Shown: in pieces, positions 18,596 through 29,026 of the stretch
Numbering within the stretch: the stretch's first letter is position 1
Layout of the letters: each line of letters starts with the position of its first letter
Assembly: GCF_029870955.1 (NCBI RefSeq)
Contig: NZ_PGFQ01000002.1
Coordinates: 124,001 to 188,000, forward strand
Origin: Sulfitobacter faviae
GTDB taxonomy: Bacteria; Pseudomonadota; Alphaproteobacteria; Rhodobacterales; Rhodobacteraceae
Direction of reading: 5' to 3'
Length of the DNA: 64,000 nucleotides
Notes under the pieces: model-generated
The model's database searches: none
Seen by the model: the letters and a program-made list of their open reading frames with translations, nothing else
What the model was told of the DNA's origin: nothing
Translations under genes and position numbers: made by a program

Positions 18596-19651
18596 ATGAA
18601 GACGATCAAGGGACCGGCGCTGTTTCTGGCGCAATTCGCGGGCGATGAGGCGCCCTTCAACTCTTGGGACAGCATCACCAAATGGGCCGCCGATTGTGGC
18701 TACAAAGGCGTGCAAGTGCCCAGTTGGGACGCGCGGCTGATCGACTTGGCCAAGGCCGCGTCGAGCAAGGATTACTGCGACGAGTTCAAGGGCAAGGCGG
18801 TCGAAAACGGCGTGGAGGTGACCGAGCTTTCGACACATCTTCAGGGCCAGTTGGTCGCCGTGCATCCGGCCTATGACACGGCCTTTGACGGCTTCGCCGT
18901 CGAAGAAGTGCGCGGCAATCCCAAGGCGCGGCAGGAATGGGCGGTCGAGCAGGTGAAACTGGCGCTTTCGGCGTCCAAGAACATGGGGATCGGGGCGCAT
19001 GCGACCTTCTCGGGCGCTTTGGCTTGGCCCTATGTCTACCCTTGGCCGCAGCGGCCTGCCGGGCTGATTGAGACGGCCTTTGACGAACTCGCCGCGCGTT
19101 GGCTGCCGATCTTGAACCATGCCGAGGACTGCGGTGTCGATGTCTGCTATGAGATCCACCCCGGCGAAGATCTGCATGATGGCATCACCTATGAGATGTT
19201 TCTAGAGCGCACGGGCAATCACGCGCGCGCCAACATGCTCTATGACCCCAGCCACTACGTCCTGCAATGTCTTGACTACATTGATAACATCGACATCTAC
19301 AAAGACCGGATCAAGATGTTCCACGTCAAGGATGCCGAGTTCAATCCGACGGGCCGTCAGGGGGTCTATTCGGGCTATCAAAGCTGGACGGACCGCGCCG
19401 GGCGGTTCCGGTCGCTGGGCGACGGGCAGGTTGATTTCGGCGCTGTCTTTTCCAAAATGGCGGCGAATGATTTCGATGGCTGGGCCGTGGTGGAATGGGA
19501 ATGCTGCCTCAAACACCCCGAAGACGGGGCGCGTGAGGGGGCGCAATTCGTCTCCGATCACATCATTCGCGTGACCGACAAAGCCTTTGATGACTTCGCC
19601 GATGGCGGCACCGATGAGGCGGCAAACCGCAAAATGCTGGGGATCGACTGA
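18596..19651 (+). CDS. Sugar phosphate isomerase/epimerase family (xylose isomerase-like TIM barrel)
   Basis: 351 residues of the AP endonuclease 2/xylose-isomerase-like TIM barrel superfamily. Metal-site segments include CYEIHPGEDLHDG, MLYDPSHYVLQCLDYID, MFHVKDAEF, and VVEWECCLKHPEDGAREG. Such proteins often act with Gfo/Idh oxidoreductases on oxidised sugars, and the next gene, overlapping by one base, is of that type. The ribosome site AAAGGGAGG is strong. The substrate cannot be fixed from sequence. Confidence 0.7.
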   Translation: MKTIKGPALFLAQFAGDEAPFNSWDSITKWAADCGYKGVQVPSWDARLIDLAKAASSKDYCDEFKGKAVENGVEVTELSTHLQGQLVAVHPAYDTAFDGFAVEEVRGNPKARQEWAVEQVKLALSASKNMGIGAHATFSGALAWPYVYPWPQRPAGLIETAFDELAARWLPILNHAEDCGVDVCYEIHPGEDLHDGITYEMFLERTGNHARANMLYDPSHYVLQCLDYIDNIDIYKDRIKMFHVKDAEFNPTGRQGVYSGYQSWTDRAGRFRSLGDGQVDFGAVFSKMAANDFDGWAVVEWECCLKHPEDGAREGAQFVSDHIIRVTDKAFDDFADGGTDEAANRKMLGID

Positions 19652-20787
19652 TGGCACGTATTCGACTTGGCATGGTGGGCGGCGGCAATGACGCCTTTAT
19701 CGGCGGGGTGCACCGCATCGCCTCGCGCATTGACGACCGGTTTGATCTGGTGGCAGGCGCGCTGTCTTCGACCCCCGAGAAATCCGCCGCCAGTGCGGAG
19801 GCTTTGGGCATCCCGCGCTCCTACGGCAGTTTCGAGGAGATGGCCGAGGCCGAAGCCGCCCGCGAGGACGGGATTGAGGCGGTCTCAATCGTCACGCCCA
19901 ACCACGTTCATGCCGCTGCTGCAAAGGCCTTCTTGGCCAAGGGCATCCATGTGATCTGCGACAAGCCCCTGACCTCCACGCTCGAGGATGCGGAGGCGTT
20001 GGCGGCCAGTGTCGCGGAGGCCGAGGCGCTTTTCATCCTCACCCATAATTACACCGGCTATCCGATGATCCGCCAAGCGCGGGCCATGGTGGCGGCGGGT
20101 GATCTGGGGGAGATCCGGATCGTTCAGGCGGAGTATCCGCAGGACTGGCTGACCGCGCCGATGGAGAACGAAGGCGTCAAACAGGCCGAATGGCGCACCG
20201 ATCCCGCACGCTCGGGCGCGGGCGGCTCGGTGGGCGATATCGGCACCCATGCCCATAACCTTGCGTGCTTTGTAAGCGGCTTGCAGGTCGAAAGCATCGC
20301 CGCCGATCTGCAAAGTTGGGGCGCGGGGCGCAAGCTGGATGACAACGCCCATATGATGCTGCGCTTTGCTGGCGGCGCGCGCGGCATGCTGTGGTCAAGC
20401 CAAGTGGCTCCGGGGAATGAGAATGCGCTGAAGCTGCGTATCTATGGCGACAAGGGCGGTTTGGAATGGTCGCAAGAGGATCCCAACTACCTCTGGTTCA
20501 CGCCATTGGGAGAGCCGAAGCGCCTGATCACCCGCAACGGGGCAGGGGCGTCTGAGGCGTCGCAATCGGTAAGCCGCATTCCCGGCGGCCACCCCGAGGG
20601 CTACCTCGAAGGGTTTGCCACGATCTATAACGAGGCCGCCGATGCGATCCGCGCCGTGCAGGGCGGGGCGAGCCGCGAAAGCGCCATGGGTTTGCTGCCG
20701 GACATCACGGCGGGCATGGCGGGGATGCGTTTCATCAATGCCTGTGTCACCTCCTCGGCCAATGATGCGGCGTGGACCAAGCTATGA
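19651..20787 (+). CDS. Gfo/Idh/MocA family oxidoreductase
   Basis: 378 residues. The N-terminal Rossmann domain (LGMVGGGNDAFIGGVHR) and EKP-type motif CDKPLTSTLEDAEAL carry the catalytic Lys. The C-terminal domain has GGSVGDIGTHAHNL with the conserved Asp/His pair. It is an NAD(P)-dependent sugar or polyol dehydrogenase. Its coupling to the TIM-barrel gene (shared ATG/TGA) suggests they act in sequence on one sugar derivative alongside XylA/XylB. Confidence 0.8.
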   Translation: MARIRLGMVGGGNDAFIGGVHRIASRIDDRFDLVAGALSSTPEKSAASAEALGIPRSYGSFEEMAEAEAAREDGIEAVSIVTPNHVHAAAAKAFLAKGIHVICDKPLTSTLEDAEALAASVAEAEALFILTHNYTGYPMIRQARAMVAAGDLGEIRIVQAEYPQDWLTAPMENEGVKQAEWRTDPARSGAGGSVGDIGTHAHNLACFVSGLQVESIAADLQSWGAGRKLDDNAHMMLRFAGGARGMLWSSQVAPGNENALKLRIYGDKGGLEWSQEDPNYLWFTPLGEPKRLITRNGAGASEASQSVSRIPGGHPEGYLEGFATIYNEAADAIRAVQGGASRESAMGLLPDITAGMAGMRFINACVTSSANDAAWTKL

Positions 20788-22301
20788 GTGCCACCCCCGT
20801 TCTTGCCCTGCGCGACGTGAGCAAGAGCTTCGGCTCGATCGAAGTGCTGCATGGCGTGACCCTCGCGCTAGAGCCGGGGACCGTTCATGCGCTGATCGGT
20901 GAGAACGGGGCGGGCAAATCGACGACGATGAAGATCATGGCGGGCTATCAACTACCCTCCAAAGGCGCTGTCGAACTCGATGGTGCAGCGGTCCGTTTCG
21001 ACAGTCTGCATGAGGGCGAAATGGCCGGGATCGTGATGATCCACCAAGAGTTCAACTTGGCCGAACAGCTCACCGTTGAGCAGAACATCTTTCTGGGCCG
21101 CGAGTTGAAACGCGGGCCGCTGCTCGACAAGGCCGAGATGCGGCGGCGCACGCGGGACTATCTTGATCGGGTGGCCTGCAACGTCTCTCCGGATGCGCTG
21201 GTCTCGCGTCTGTCGAATTCCGACAAACAGATGGTCGAGATCGCCAAGGCCCTGTCGCGCGATGCGCGGGTGTTGATCATGGACGAGCCGACGGCGGTGC
21301 TGACCAAACGCGAGACCGATGTGCTGTTCAAACAGGTCGCGGCCCTGCGCGCGGCGGGGACGGCGGTCTTGTTCACCTCGCATAAATTAGACGAAGTGGC
21401 CGAGATCTCGGACCATGTCACCATCATGCGCGATGGCGCGGTGGTGCAGTCCAGCCCGACCTCTGAGATCACCGAAGACGAAATGGCCACCGCCATGGTG
21501 GGCCGCGATGTCTCTGACCTCTACCCCGCCAAACCCGGTGTGGAGCGGGGCGCGCCAGAGGTGCTCTCGGTCGAAAACCTCAGCGTGCCGGGCTTTGCCA
21601 GCAATGTGTCTTTTTCACTGCGACAGGGGGAGATCCTCGGGCTGGGCGGGCTGATCGGCTCTGGCCGGACCGAGGTGATGGAAGGCCTTGCCGCGCTGCG
21701 CCCGGCGAGTGCCAAGCGCGTCACCCTCTTTGGGGAGCCGGTGCAGTTCAAGCGGCCAAGCGACGCGCAACAGGCCGGGCTGTGCTATCTCACCGAAGAC
21801 CGCAAGCTGCGCGGTCTGCTGCTGGAACGCGGCATGCGTGAGAACCTGACCCTGCAAAACCTGCATAAATTCGGCGGCTTCCTGATTGATCGCAACGCAG
21901 AGGAAACCGCCCTGACCGAGGCCATTGGAGAGTTCGACATTCGCGCGGGCAGCCGTGATGTGCGGGTCGGCAATATGTCAGGCGGCAACCAGCAGAAACT
22001 GCTGCTGGCCAAGATCATGCTCTCTGAGCCGCGCATCCTGATCGTCGATGAACCCACCCGCGGCATCGACATCGGCACCAAACAGCAAATCTATGCCTTC
22101 CTGCGCAAATTGGCCGATCAGGGCCACGGCATTATCGTGATCACCTCCGAGATGCCCGAACTCATCGGCCTTGCCGACCGCGTGATGGTCATGCGTTTGG
22201 GCGAGGTCAGCGGCACGCTAAACGCGGGCGAGATCACGGAAGACGCGATTGTCCGCCTCTCCATGGGGCTGAGCGCCGAACAAATGCCGATGACGGCCTA
22301 A
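20784..22301 (+). CDS. Sugar ABC transporter ATP-binding protein (two ABC domains)
   Basis: 505-residue RbsA/XylG/MglA-type tandem ATPase. The N-half Walker A is GENGAGKSTTMK and its Walker B is LIMDEPTAVL. The C-half has the degenerate GLIGSGRTEVME, signature SGGNQQKLLLAK, and Walker B LIVDEPTRGIDIG. It starts in the preceding stop codon (ATGA at 20784). It energises uptake with the permease at 22313 and binding protein at 23345. Confidence 0.9.
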   Translation: MSATPVLALRDVSKSFGSIEVLHGVTLALEPGTVHALIGENGAGKSTTMKIMAGYQLPSKGAVELDGAAVRFDSLHEGEMAGIVMIHQEFNLAEQLTVEQNIFLGRELKRGPLLDKAEMRRRTRDYLDRVACNVSPDALVSRLSNSDKQMVEIAKALSRDARVLIMDEPTAVLTKRETDVLFKQVAALRAAGTAVLFTSHKLDEVAEISDHVTIMRDGAVVQSSPTSEITEDEMATAMVGRDVSDLYPAKPGVERGAPEVLSVENLSVPGFASNVSFSLRQGEILGLGGLIGSGRTEVMEGLAALRPASAKRVTLFGEPVQFKRPSDAQQAGLCYLTEDRKLRGLLLERGMRENLTLQNLHKFGGFLIDRNAEETALTEAIGEFDIRAGSRDVRVGNMSGGNQQKLLLAKIMLSEPRILIVDEPTRGIDIGTKQQIYAFLRKLADQGHGIIVITSEMPELIGLADRVMVMRLGEVSGTLNAGEITEDAIVRLSMGLSAEQMPMTA

Positions 22302-22312
22302 GGAAACCGAAG

Positions 22313-23311
22313 ATGACAGATGTAACCACACCTCAAACCAAAAGCTTCCGGATGCCGTCGATGTCTGTCCTCGGGCCGATCATCGCGCTGATCGTTCTGC
22401 TGCTGATCGGCACGGCGCTGAATTCCAACTTCCTGAGTGCGGCGAATATCACCAACGTCCTCGCCCGCTCGGCCTTTATCGGGATCATCGCGGTGGGCAT
22501 GACCTTTGTCATCACCGCGGGCGGGCTTGACCTGTCGGTGGGGTCGATGGCGGCCTTTATCGCGGGGTTGATGATCTTGGTGATGAACGCCGCTTTACCG
22601 AGCCTCGGTGTCGGCGTGCCGATCATCCTCTTGGGCATGTTCACGGCCATCGTCGCGGGGCTGCTGGCGGGGCTGTTGAACGGCTTTTTGATCACCGCCC
22701 TCGGCATCGAGGCCTTCATCGTCACGCTCGGCTCCATGGGCATTTACCGCTCGCTGGTGACCTGGCTGGCGGATGGCGGCACCCTGTCGCTCGATTTCGG
22801 TCTGCGCAGCTTTTACCGGCCCGTCTATTTCGACGGCATCCTCGGGATCAGCTGGCCAATCATCGTTTTCGCGCTGGTGGTCATCATTGGTGAGATCATC
22901 ATGTCGCGCAGCGTCTATGGCCGCCACTGCGCCGCCACCGGGTCGAACGAACATGTGGCGCATTATTCTAATGTGAACGTCAATCGCACCCGTCTGATCT
23001 CTTATGCCGCATTGGGCATCTTGGTGGGCATCGCGACGATCATGTATGTGCCGCGCCTCGGCTCGGCCTCGGCCTCCACCGGGGTGCTGTGGGAGTTGGA
23101 GGCGATTGCCGCCGTGATCATCGGCGGCACCGTGCTCAAGGGTGGTTTCGGTCGGGTCTGGGGCACCGTCATCGGCGTGCTGATCCTCAGCCTGATCGGC
23201 AATATCCTGAACCTCACCGATTTCGTGTCGCCCTATCTGAACGGTGCGATCCAAGGGATTATCATCATTCTCGCTGTGATCCTACAGCGCGAAAGGAAGA
23301 CGGCGCTTTAA
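22313..23311 (+). CDS. Sugar ABC transporter permease (RbsC/XylH family)
   Basis: 332 residues with about nine to ten hydrophobic segments. Characteristic motifs are GMTFVITAGGLDLSVGSMAAF, GLLNGFLITALGIEAFIVTLGSMGIYRSL, and GGTVLKGGFGRVWGTVIGVLIL. It lies 11 bases after the ATPase in the same operon. Confidence 0.9.
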   Translation: MTDVTTPQTKSFRMPSMSVLGPIIALIVLLLIGTALNSNFLSAANITNVLARSAFIGIIAVGMTFVITAGGLDLSVGSMAAFIAGLMILVMNAALPSLGVGVPIILLGMFTAIVAGLLAGLLNGFLITALGIEAFIVTLGSMGIYRSLVTWLADGGTLSLDFGLRSFYRPVYFDGILGISWPIIVFALVVIIGEIIMSRSVYGRHCAATGSNEHVAHYSNVNVNRTRLISYAALGILVGIATIMYVPRLGSASASTGVLWELEAIAAVIIGGTVLKGGFGRVWGTVIGVLILSLIGNILNLTDFVSPYLNGAIQGIIIILAVILQRERKTAL

Positions 23312-23344
23312 GCCGTAGTTGAACGCTTCATGGGAGGAGCAAAT

Positions 23345-24291
23345 ATGACATTTACCCAAACATTCATTGCCACCGCGCTGGCCACGGCTGTCGGCACCGC
23401 CGCCTTTGCCCAAGAGACCAAAGTCATCGGCGTGTCGATCCCGGCGGCGACCCACGGCTGGGCGGGGGCATGAACTTCCACGCCAAGGAAACCGTCGAAC
23501 GTCTGGAAGAGGTCTATTCCGATCTCGACTTCGTTCTCGCCACCGCGTCGGACCCCGGCAAACAGGTGAACGACATCGAAGACATGGTCGCCACGCGCAA
23601 CATCGACGCGCTGGTGGTGTTGCCTTTTGAATCCGACCCGCTGACCCCGCCGGTGCAAGCCGTGGCCGACAGCGGTGCATGGGTCACCGTGGTGGACCGT
23701 GGCCTTTCCGTTGAGGGCATCCAAGACCTTTACGTTGCGGGCGACAACAGCGGCTTTGGCAAGGTGTCGGGTGAATTCATGGCCCAGCAAATGCCCGATG
23801 GCGGCGACATCGTCGTGCTGCGCGGCATCCCCACCACCATCGACAATGAGCGTGTCGAGGGGTTCAACGCGGCGATCGAAGGCTCCGGCATCAATGTGCT
23901 CGACATGGAGCATGGCAACTGGAACCGCGACGACAGCTTTACCGTGATGCAGGATTTCCTGTCGAAATACCCCAATATCGACGCGGTCTGGGCCTCGGAC
24001 GACGATATGGCGATTGGCGTGCTGGCCGCGATCGAAGCGGCAGGGCGTGACGACGTGAAATTCGTGCTCGGCGGGGCCGGTATGAAAGAGATGATCAAGC
24101 GCACCGCCGATGGCGATGAGATGATCCCGGCCAATGTGACCTACCCGCCGTCGATGATCGCCACCGCGATTGAGCTGACCGCCGTGGGCCTCACCTCCAA
24201 CGCGCCGGTCTCGGGCACCTTCGTGATCGGCTCGGTGCTGGTGACGCAAGAGAACGCGATGGATTTCTACTATCCCGACAGCCCGTTCTAA
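23345..24291 (+). CDS. Sugar ABC transporter substrate-binding protein, frameshifted as read
   Basis: Periplasmic-binding-protein type 1 (ribose/xylose/galactose) family. The signal peptide ends near AAFAQ (residue 22). The first frame reads to THGWAG and hits a stop at 23470. The remainder starting MNFHAKETVERLEE is in another frame to 24291. One G restored in the run 23464-23468 gives THGWAGGMNFHAKE and about 315 residues. GGAGG precedes the start. It would supply the transporter of the xylose operon. Confidence 0.85.
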
Positions 24292-24299
24292 TGGCCAAG

Positions 24300-24322
24300 G
24301 CCACCGGCAGCTTGCCGGTGGC
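24300..24322 (+). terminator. Intercistronic hairpin between binding protein and xylB
   Basis: A perfect 10-bp stem GCCACCGGCA / TGCCGGTGGC with a 3-base loop, 9 bases after the stop. It is followed by CTCTCTC rather than U-rich sequence, so partial termination or mRNA stabilisation is more likely. Confidence 0.55.
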
Positions 24323-24353
24323 TCTCTCTCATTTGTGAAGTAACGAGTACCGC

Positions 24354-25799
24354 ATGACCTATCTCGGCTTGGACCTTGGCACCTCGGGCGTCAAAGCGCT
24401 TTTGATTGACGAAGGCCAACGGCCCTTGGCCGAGGGTCATGCCCCATTGGAGGTTCAGCGCCCGCACCCGATGTGGAGCGAGCAAGACCCCCATTCATGG
24501 ATCACCGCCTGCGAGAGCGCCATCGCCGAGGTCCGCGCCGCGGCCCCGGATGCATTCGCGGCGCTGCGCGGCATTGCCGTCTCGGGCCAGATGCACGGCG
24601 CCACGCTGCTGGATGCCAATGACCAGCCCCTGCGCCCGGCGATCCTGTGGAACGATGGCCGCGCCCATGCCGAATGCGCGGAACTGGAAGAGCGCGCCGA
24701 TTTTCGTGGGCTGGGTGGCAATATCGTCATGGCAGGCTTCACCGCGCCCAAGCTGCGATGGGTCCAGAAACATGAGCCCGAGATTTTCGCGCAGGTCCGC
24801 AAGGTCCTGCTGCCCAAGGACTATGTCGGTCTTTGGCTGACGGGCGAGCATGTGTCGGAAATGTCCGACGCGGCGGGGACGCTCTGGCTCGACGTGGAAA
24901 AACGCGATTGGTCGGATGAACTGCTCGCCGCCACGGGGCTTAGCCGTGACCACATGCCGCGATTGGTCGAAGGCAGCGCACGGGCGGGCGGGCTTCGGGC
25001 CGAGCTTGCCGCTCAGTGGGGTGTCGGCAACGTCACTGTCGCGGGCGGCGCGGGGGACAATTCCGCCACCGCGGTGGGGCTGGGGCTGGTGCAGCCGGGG
25101 CAGGGGTTTCTGTCGCTCGGCACCTCTGGCGTGCTATTCACCGTGACCGACCGTTTCGCCAGCAACACTGAAAGCGCCGTGCATAGTTTCTGCCACGCGG
25201 TGCCGAAGACCTGGCACCAGATGGGGGTGATCCTATCGGCAACCGACGCTTTGGCATGGCTGGGCCAGATCACCGGGCAAAGCCCCGCGGCGCTGGCCGG
25301 CATGGTTCAAGACATTCAACAGCCTTCCGCGATCACCTTCCTGCCATACCTCTCGGGCGAGCGGACGCCGCATAACGCCCCCGATGCCGCCGGGGCCTTT
25401 CACGGGCTGCGCCGCGGGCATGGGTTGCCGGATATGGTGCAAGCGGTGATGGAGGGGGTCGGCTTCGCCTTTGCCGACTGCTGTTGCGCCCTCGACCACT
25501 GTGGTTCATTGCCCGAACGGGTCTGCGTGGCGGGCGGCGGCAGCCAGTCAGAGACATGGTTGCAGATGATCGCCGACATCACCGGGCTGACCCTCGATGT
25601 GCCCGAAAGCGGTGCGCAGGGCGCGGCGCTCGGCGCAGCGCGGCTGGCGATGCTGGGCTATGGAGAGGCGGCGGAGGCCGAGGTGATCCGCCCCCCGAAG
25701 ATACGCAAAAGCATCGCACCCAACCCCGCGCTCACGGCAGCCTATGCGGAACGCTATGCCGACTTCCGTGCGGCTTGGGAACAGCGGCTGGCGCAGTAG
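24354..25799 (+). CDS. xylB: Xylulokinase
   Basis: 481-residue FGGY-family kinase that phosphorylates D-xylulose to feed the pentose phosphate pathway. The N-terminal phosphate motif LGLDLGTSGVKALLID starts at residue 4. Xylulokinase features are SGQMHGATLLD, RPAILWNDGR, LPKDYVGLWLTG, GGAGDNSATAVGLG, and C-terminal GGGSQSETWLQMIADI. It is the last gene of the xylose operon. Confidence 0.93.
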   Translation: MTYLGLDLGTSGVKALLIDEGQRPLAEGHAPLEVQRPHPMWSEQDPHSWITACESAIAEVRAAAPDAFAALRGIAVSGQMHGATLLDANDQPLRPAILWNDGRAHAECAELEERADFRGLGGNIVMAGFTAPKLRWVQKHEPEIFAQVRKVLLPKDYVGLWLTGEHVSEMSDAAGTLWLDVEKRDWSDELLAATGLSRDHMPRLVEGSARAGGLRAELAAQWGVGNVTVAGGAGDNSATAVGLGLVQPGQGFLSLGTSGVLFTVTDRFASNTESAVHSFCHAVPKTWHQMGVILSATDALAWLGQITGQSPAALAGMVQDIQQPSAITFLPYLSGERTPHNAPDAAGAFHGLRRGHGLPDMVQAVMEGVGFAFADCCCALDHCGSLPERVCVAGGGSQSETWLQMIADITGLTLDVPESGAQGAALGAARLAMLGYGEAAEAEVIRPPKIRKSIAPNPALTAAYAERYADFRAAWEQRLAQ

Positions 25800-25826
25800 G
25801 CATCAAGCGCAAGACCAGCAAGAAAA

Positions 25827-25848
25827 GGGGCGGCCACCACGCCGCCCC
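25827..25848. terminator. Bidirectional hairpin between convergent genes
   Basis: GGGGCGGC, loop CACCAC, GCCGCCCC. It lies between the xylB stop (25799) and the stop of the minus-strand molybdenum hydroxylase (25855), with AAAA on its left side serving as the T tract for the minus-strand transcript. Confidence 0.6.
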
Positions 25849-25854
25849 CCCTCA

Positions 25855-28043
25855 TCACATCCCGGCAATCACCTTGTCCAAAGTGGCGGGATAGTCGCGC
25901 ACCCGCACGCCGGTGGCGTTGTAGATCGCATTGGTGATCGCTGCCGCCGCGCCGCAGATGCCCAATTCGCCGATCCCTTTGGCCTGTAGCGGGTTGGCCC
26001 AATCGTCCCGCTCTTCCAACAGATCGACGGTCAGCTGCGGCACATCCGCGTTCACCGGGATGTGGTATTCCGCGAGGTTGTGGTTGGCCACATGGCCGTC
26101 GCGCGGGTCAAAGGCCAGCTCCTCGGTCAGCGCGATGCCGATGCCAAAGGTCATGCCCCCCAGACATTGCGACCGCGCCGTCTTGGCGTTCAGGATCCGC
26201 CCGGCGGCAAAGGTGCCATGCATCCGCCGCACCCGCGTCTCGCCCGAGGCGGCATGCACCGCGACCTCGGCGAAATAGGCCCCGAAGGTGGCCTGCCGCA
26301 CCGCCTCAGAAGTATCGCCAGGCTGGACGTGACCCACTTTGGCAATCTCATCCCCGTTCAGGATATCGCTCAGGCTGCGGGTCTGGTTGTCAAAGGTCGC
26401 CATGCCGTCTTTTAGCGTGAGGTCACCTTCCTCCACCTCCAGCCGCGCGGCAAGCTGTTTGCGGATCGCCTCGCAGGCCAGATAGACCGATGTGCCGCTC
26501 GACGACGCGCCCCATGACCCGCCCGAGCCAGATGCCGGGGGCAGGGTGGTATCGCCCAAGACCACATCGACCGCATCGCGGGGCAGACCCATCATATCGC
26601 CCGCGATTTGGCCCAAGATCGCATAGGTGCCGGTGCCGATATCGGTCATATCCGTTTCGACCCGCAGGCGGCCATCGGGCATCAGCGTCACGCGGGCTTG
26701 GCTCTCCATCAACACGTTCACCCGCGCGGCGGAGGCCATGCCATAGCCGATCAGCCATTCCCCCTCGCGCCGTTCCTTGACGCCGGGGCGGTCGGCCCAG
26801 CCGAATGTCTCGGCCCCGCTGTCGAGCGCTTCTCGGAAACGGCGAGAGGAGAATTCCTTGCCGCTCTCGGGGTCCTTCTCAGGGATGTTGCGGCGGCGCA
26901 GCTCGACAGGATCCATGCCGACCTTGTCGGCCAGCTCATCCATCGCGCCTTCGAAAACGGTGACGCCCACCGCCTCGCCCGGCGCGCGGACGGAGCCCGC
27001 GCAAAGCCGGTGCACCCGCGCCAAGTCCATCGACATCTTGCGGTTCGCCCCGGCATAGAGGAAATGCGACGCCTGTAAGACCGGCTCGGCAAAGCTCTCT
27101 CCGGGCAGGTTAGACACCCGCGCGTCATGGCCCAGACCGGTCAGCCGACCTTCGGCATCGGCGGCAAGGCGCACCCGCTGCGTGGTCTCGGACCGGCGCA
27201 TCGTCGCCTCATAGACCTGCTGGCGGTGCAGCGCGACAGAGACCGGGCGGCCCACCTCTTTCGCGGCAATCGCCGCCGCGACCGCCTCGGGCGCGATGCC
27301 GAGTTTCGACCCGAAGCCGCCGCCGACATAGGGCGACAGGATGCGCAGCCGGTCGGGTGGATGCCCAAGGCATCGGACAGCTCATTGCGGTTGTATTTCA
27401 GCATCTGATAGCTGCCGCGCAGGGTCAGCTCTTCCCCGTCCCATGAGGCGATGGAGGCATGCGGCTCCATCGGGGTGCTGGAATGCGACGGGGTGGTGTA
27501 GGTCACATCGACCGAGAAAGCGGCCTGAGCCATAGCGCCGTCCAGATCGCCCTGATCCAAGGTCTTCGCCTCCTGCGGCTCAACCGCCGCGGTGGCAGGA
27601 TCGACCGGCATGACCTCGCCGTTTTCCAACGCCACTTTCAGCGATTGCGCCGCATGGCGGGCCTGTTCGAATTCCTCGGCGACGACCACTGCGATCAACT
27701 GGCCGAGATAGGCGGCCTGTTCCGGCCCTTGAATTGGCGCTTGGTTCGCGGTGCCTTGCGCGGGGTTGCGCAGCAGGCGCGGGTCTTGGATCACGGCCAA
27801 TACCCCCGGCATTTGCGCCACCGCTTCGCGGTTGGCCAAGACCACCCGGCCGCTATTGCCCGGCGCGCGGACCATGACGCCATGCACCATGCCCTCGACC
27901 TGCCATTCATTGGCATAGGTCGCCGTGCCGCTCACCTTCAGCGGCCCCTCGGGGCGGTCCAGCGGCGCGCCGACAAGCCCCTGCGCCATATCATCCAACC
28001 TGCGGGCGGTGGCAGGCGCGTCCATCTTGAATTGCTCGGTCAT
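25855..28043 (-). CDS. Molybdenum hydroxylase large subunit (PaoC/xanthine dehydrogenase family), frameshifted as read
   Basis: About 730 residues binding molybdopterin cytosine dinucleotide, homologous to the large subunit of E. coli PaoABC aldehyde oxidoreductase. The N-terminal part ([20 protein letters not shown]) and C-terminal part ([16 protein letters not shown] onwards, including [17 protein letters not shown] and the active-site glutamate segment [11 protein letters not shown]) lie in different frames. The junction is 27351-27358, where one restored base turns HPTGC into [19 protein letters not shown]. The substrate (aldehyde, xanthine-like or N-heterocycle) is not determined. The start overlaps the FAD-subunit stop (ATGA). 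Confidence 0.85.
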
Positions 28044-29026
28044 TGCTGGGCCTCCGCGGTAAGTTCGTTCAGCACCGACACCAGCGTGCGGCGGGCGAGG
28101 GGGATTTTGAAATCATTCGCGCCATAGCCTTTGGCCTCGGCCAGCAGCAAATCGGCGGCTTTGTTGAAAAGGTCTTCCGAGGGCGCGTTGCCGGTCAGCA
28201 GTTCCTCCACCTCCGCATTGCGCCACGGTTTCGGCGCCAGCCCGCCAAAGGCTAGATCGGCACGGGTGATCCGCCCGTCTTCCATATCGACGATCCCGGC
28301 GACCGAGACGAGGGCAAAGGCATAAGAAGCCCGGTCCCGCACCTTGCGGTAGGTCTGTTTTCCCGTCACCGGCGCGGGCAGCACCACGGCGGTGATCAAT
28401 TCGCCCGGCTCAAGAACGGTCTCTTGGTCTGGCCGCTCTCCGGGCAGCAGATAAAGCTCATCCAGCGTTAGGCGGCGCGTGCTGCCGTCTTCTTTCAGCG
28501 TCTCCACCTCGGCCCCGAGCGCCCGCATGGCCACGGCCATGTCGCTGGGATGGGTGGCGATGCAATGCTCCGAGGTGCCCAAGACGGCAAGGATGCGGTT
28601 GAACCCCTCCTTCGCCGAACAGCCCGTGCCCGGCTCGCGTTTGTTGCAGGGCATGGCGCGGTCATAAAAATACAGGCACCGCGTGCGTTGCAGCAAATTG
28701 CCGCCCGTCGTCGCCTTGTTGCGCAACTGTCCGCTGGCCCCGGCCAGCAACGCACGGCTCAGCACGGGCCAGCCCTTGCGCAGACGGGCGTCATTGGCCA
28801 GATCGCTGTTGGTCACCAAGGCCCCGATGCGCAGGCCGCCATCTTCGGTCTCTTCGATCTCGCCAAGGTCGAGCCGGTTGATATCGATCAGCGCCTCGGG
28901 GGTCATGACCTCCAGCTTCATCAAATCCAGAAGGTTGGTGCCCCCGGCGATGAAGGTGCCACCGCTGGCCGCTTGCCGCGCGGCGGCCTCTGTATTTTCG
29001 GCGCGGGTATAGTCGAATGGTCTCAT
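28040..29026 (-). CDS. Molybdenum hydroxylase FAD-binding subunit (PaoB-like)
   Basis: 328 residues of the CoxM/FAD-binding PCMH class. FAD loop motifs are [16 protein letters not shown] near residue 25 and [12 protein letters not shown]. The cysteine-rich insert [21 protein letters not shown] matches the extra [4Fe-4S] site of PaoB-type subunits. ATG at 29026 is preferred ([15 protein letters not shown]) over the upstream in-frame start at 29083. It overlaps both partner genes by 4 bases, as expected for a three-subunit complex. Confidence 0.88.
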   Translation of the reverse strand: MRPFDYTRAENTEAAARQAASGGTFIAGGTNLLDLMKLEVMTPEALIDINRLDLGEIEETEDGGLRIGALVTNSDLANDARLRKGWPVLSRALLAGASGQLRNKATTGGNLLQRTRCLYFYDRAMPCNKREPGTGCSAKEGFNRILAVLGTSEHCIATHPSDMAVAMRALGAEVETLKEDGSTRRLTLDELYLLPGERPDQETVLEPGELITAVVLPAPVTGKQTYRKVRDRASYAFALVSVAGIVDMEDGRITRADLAFGGLAPKPWRNAEVEELLTGNAPSEDLFNKAADLLLAEAKGYGANDFKIPLARRTLVSVLNELTAEAQQ

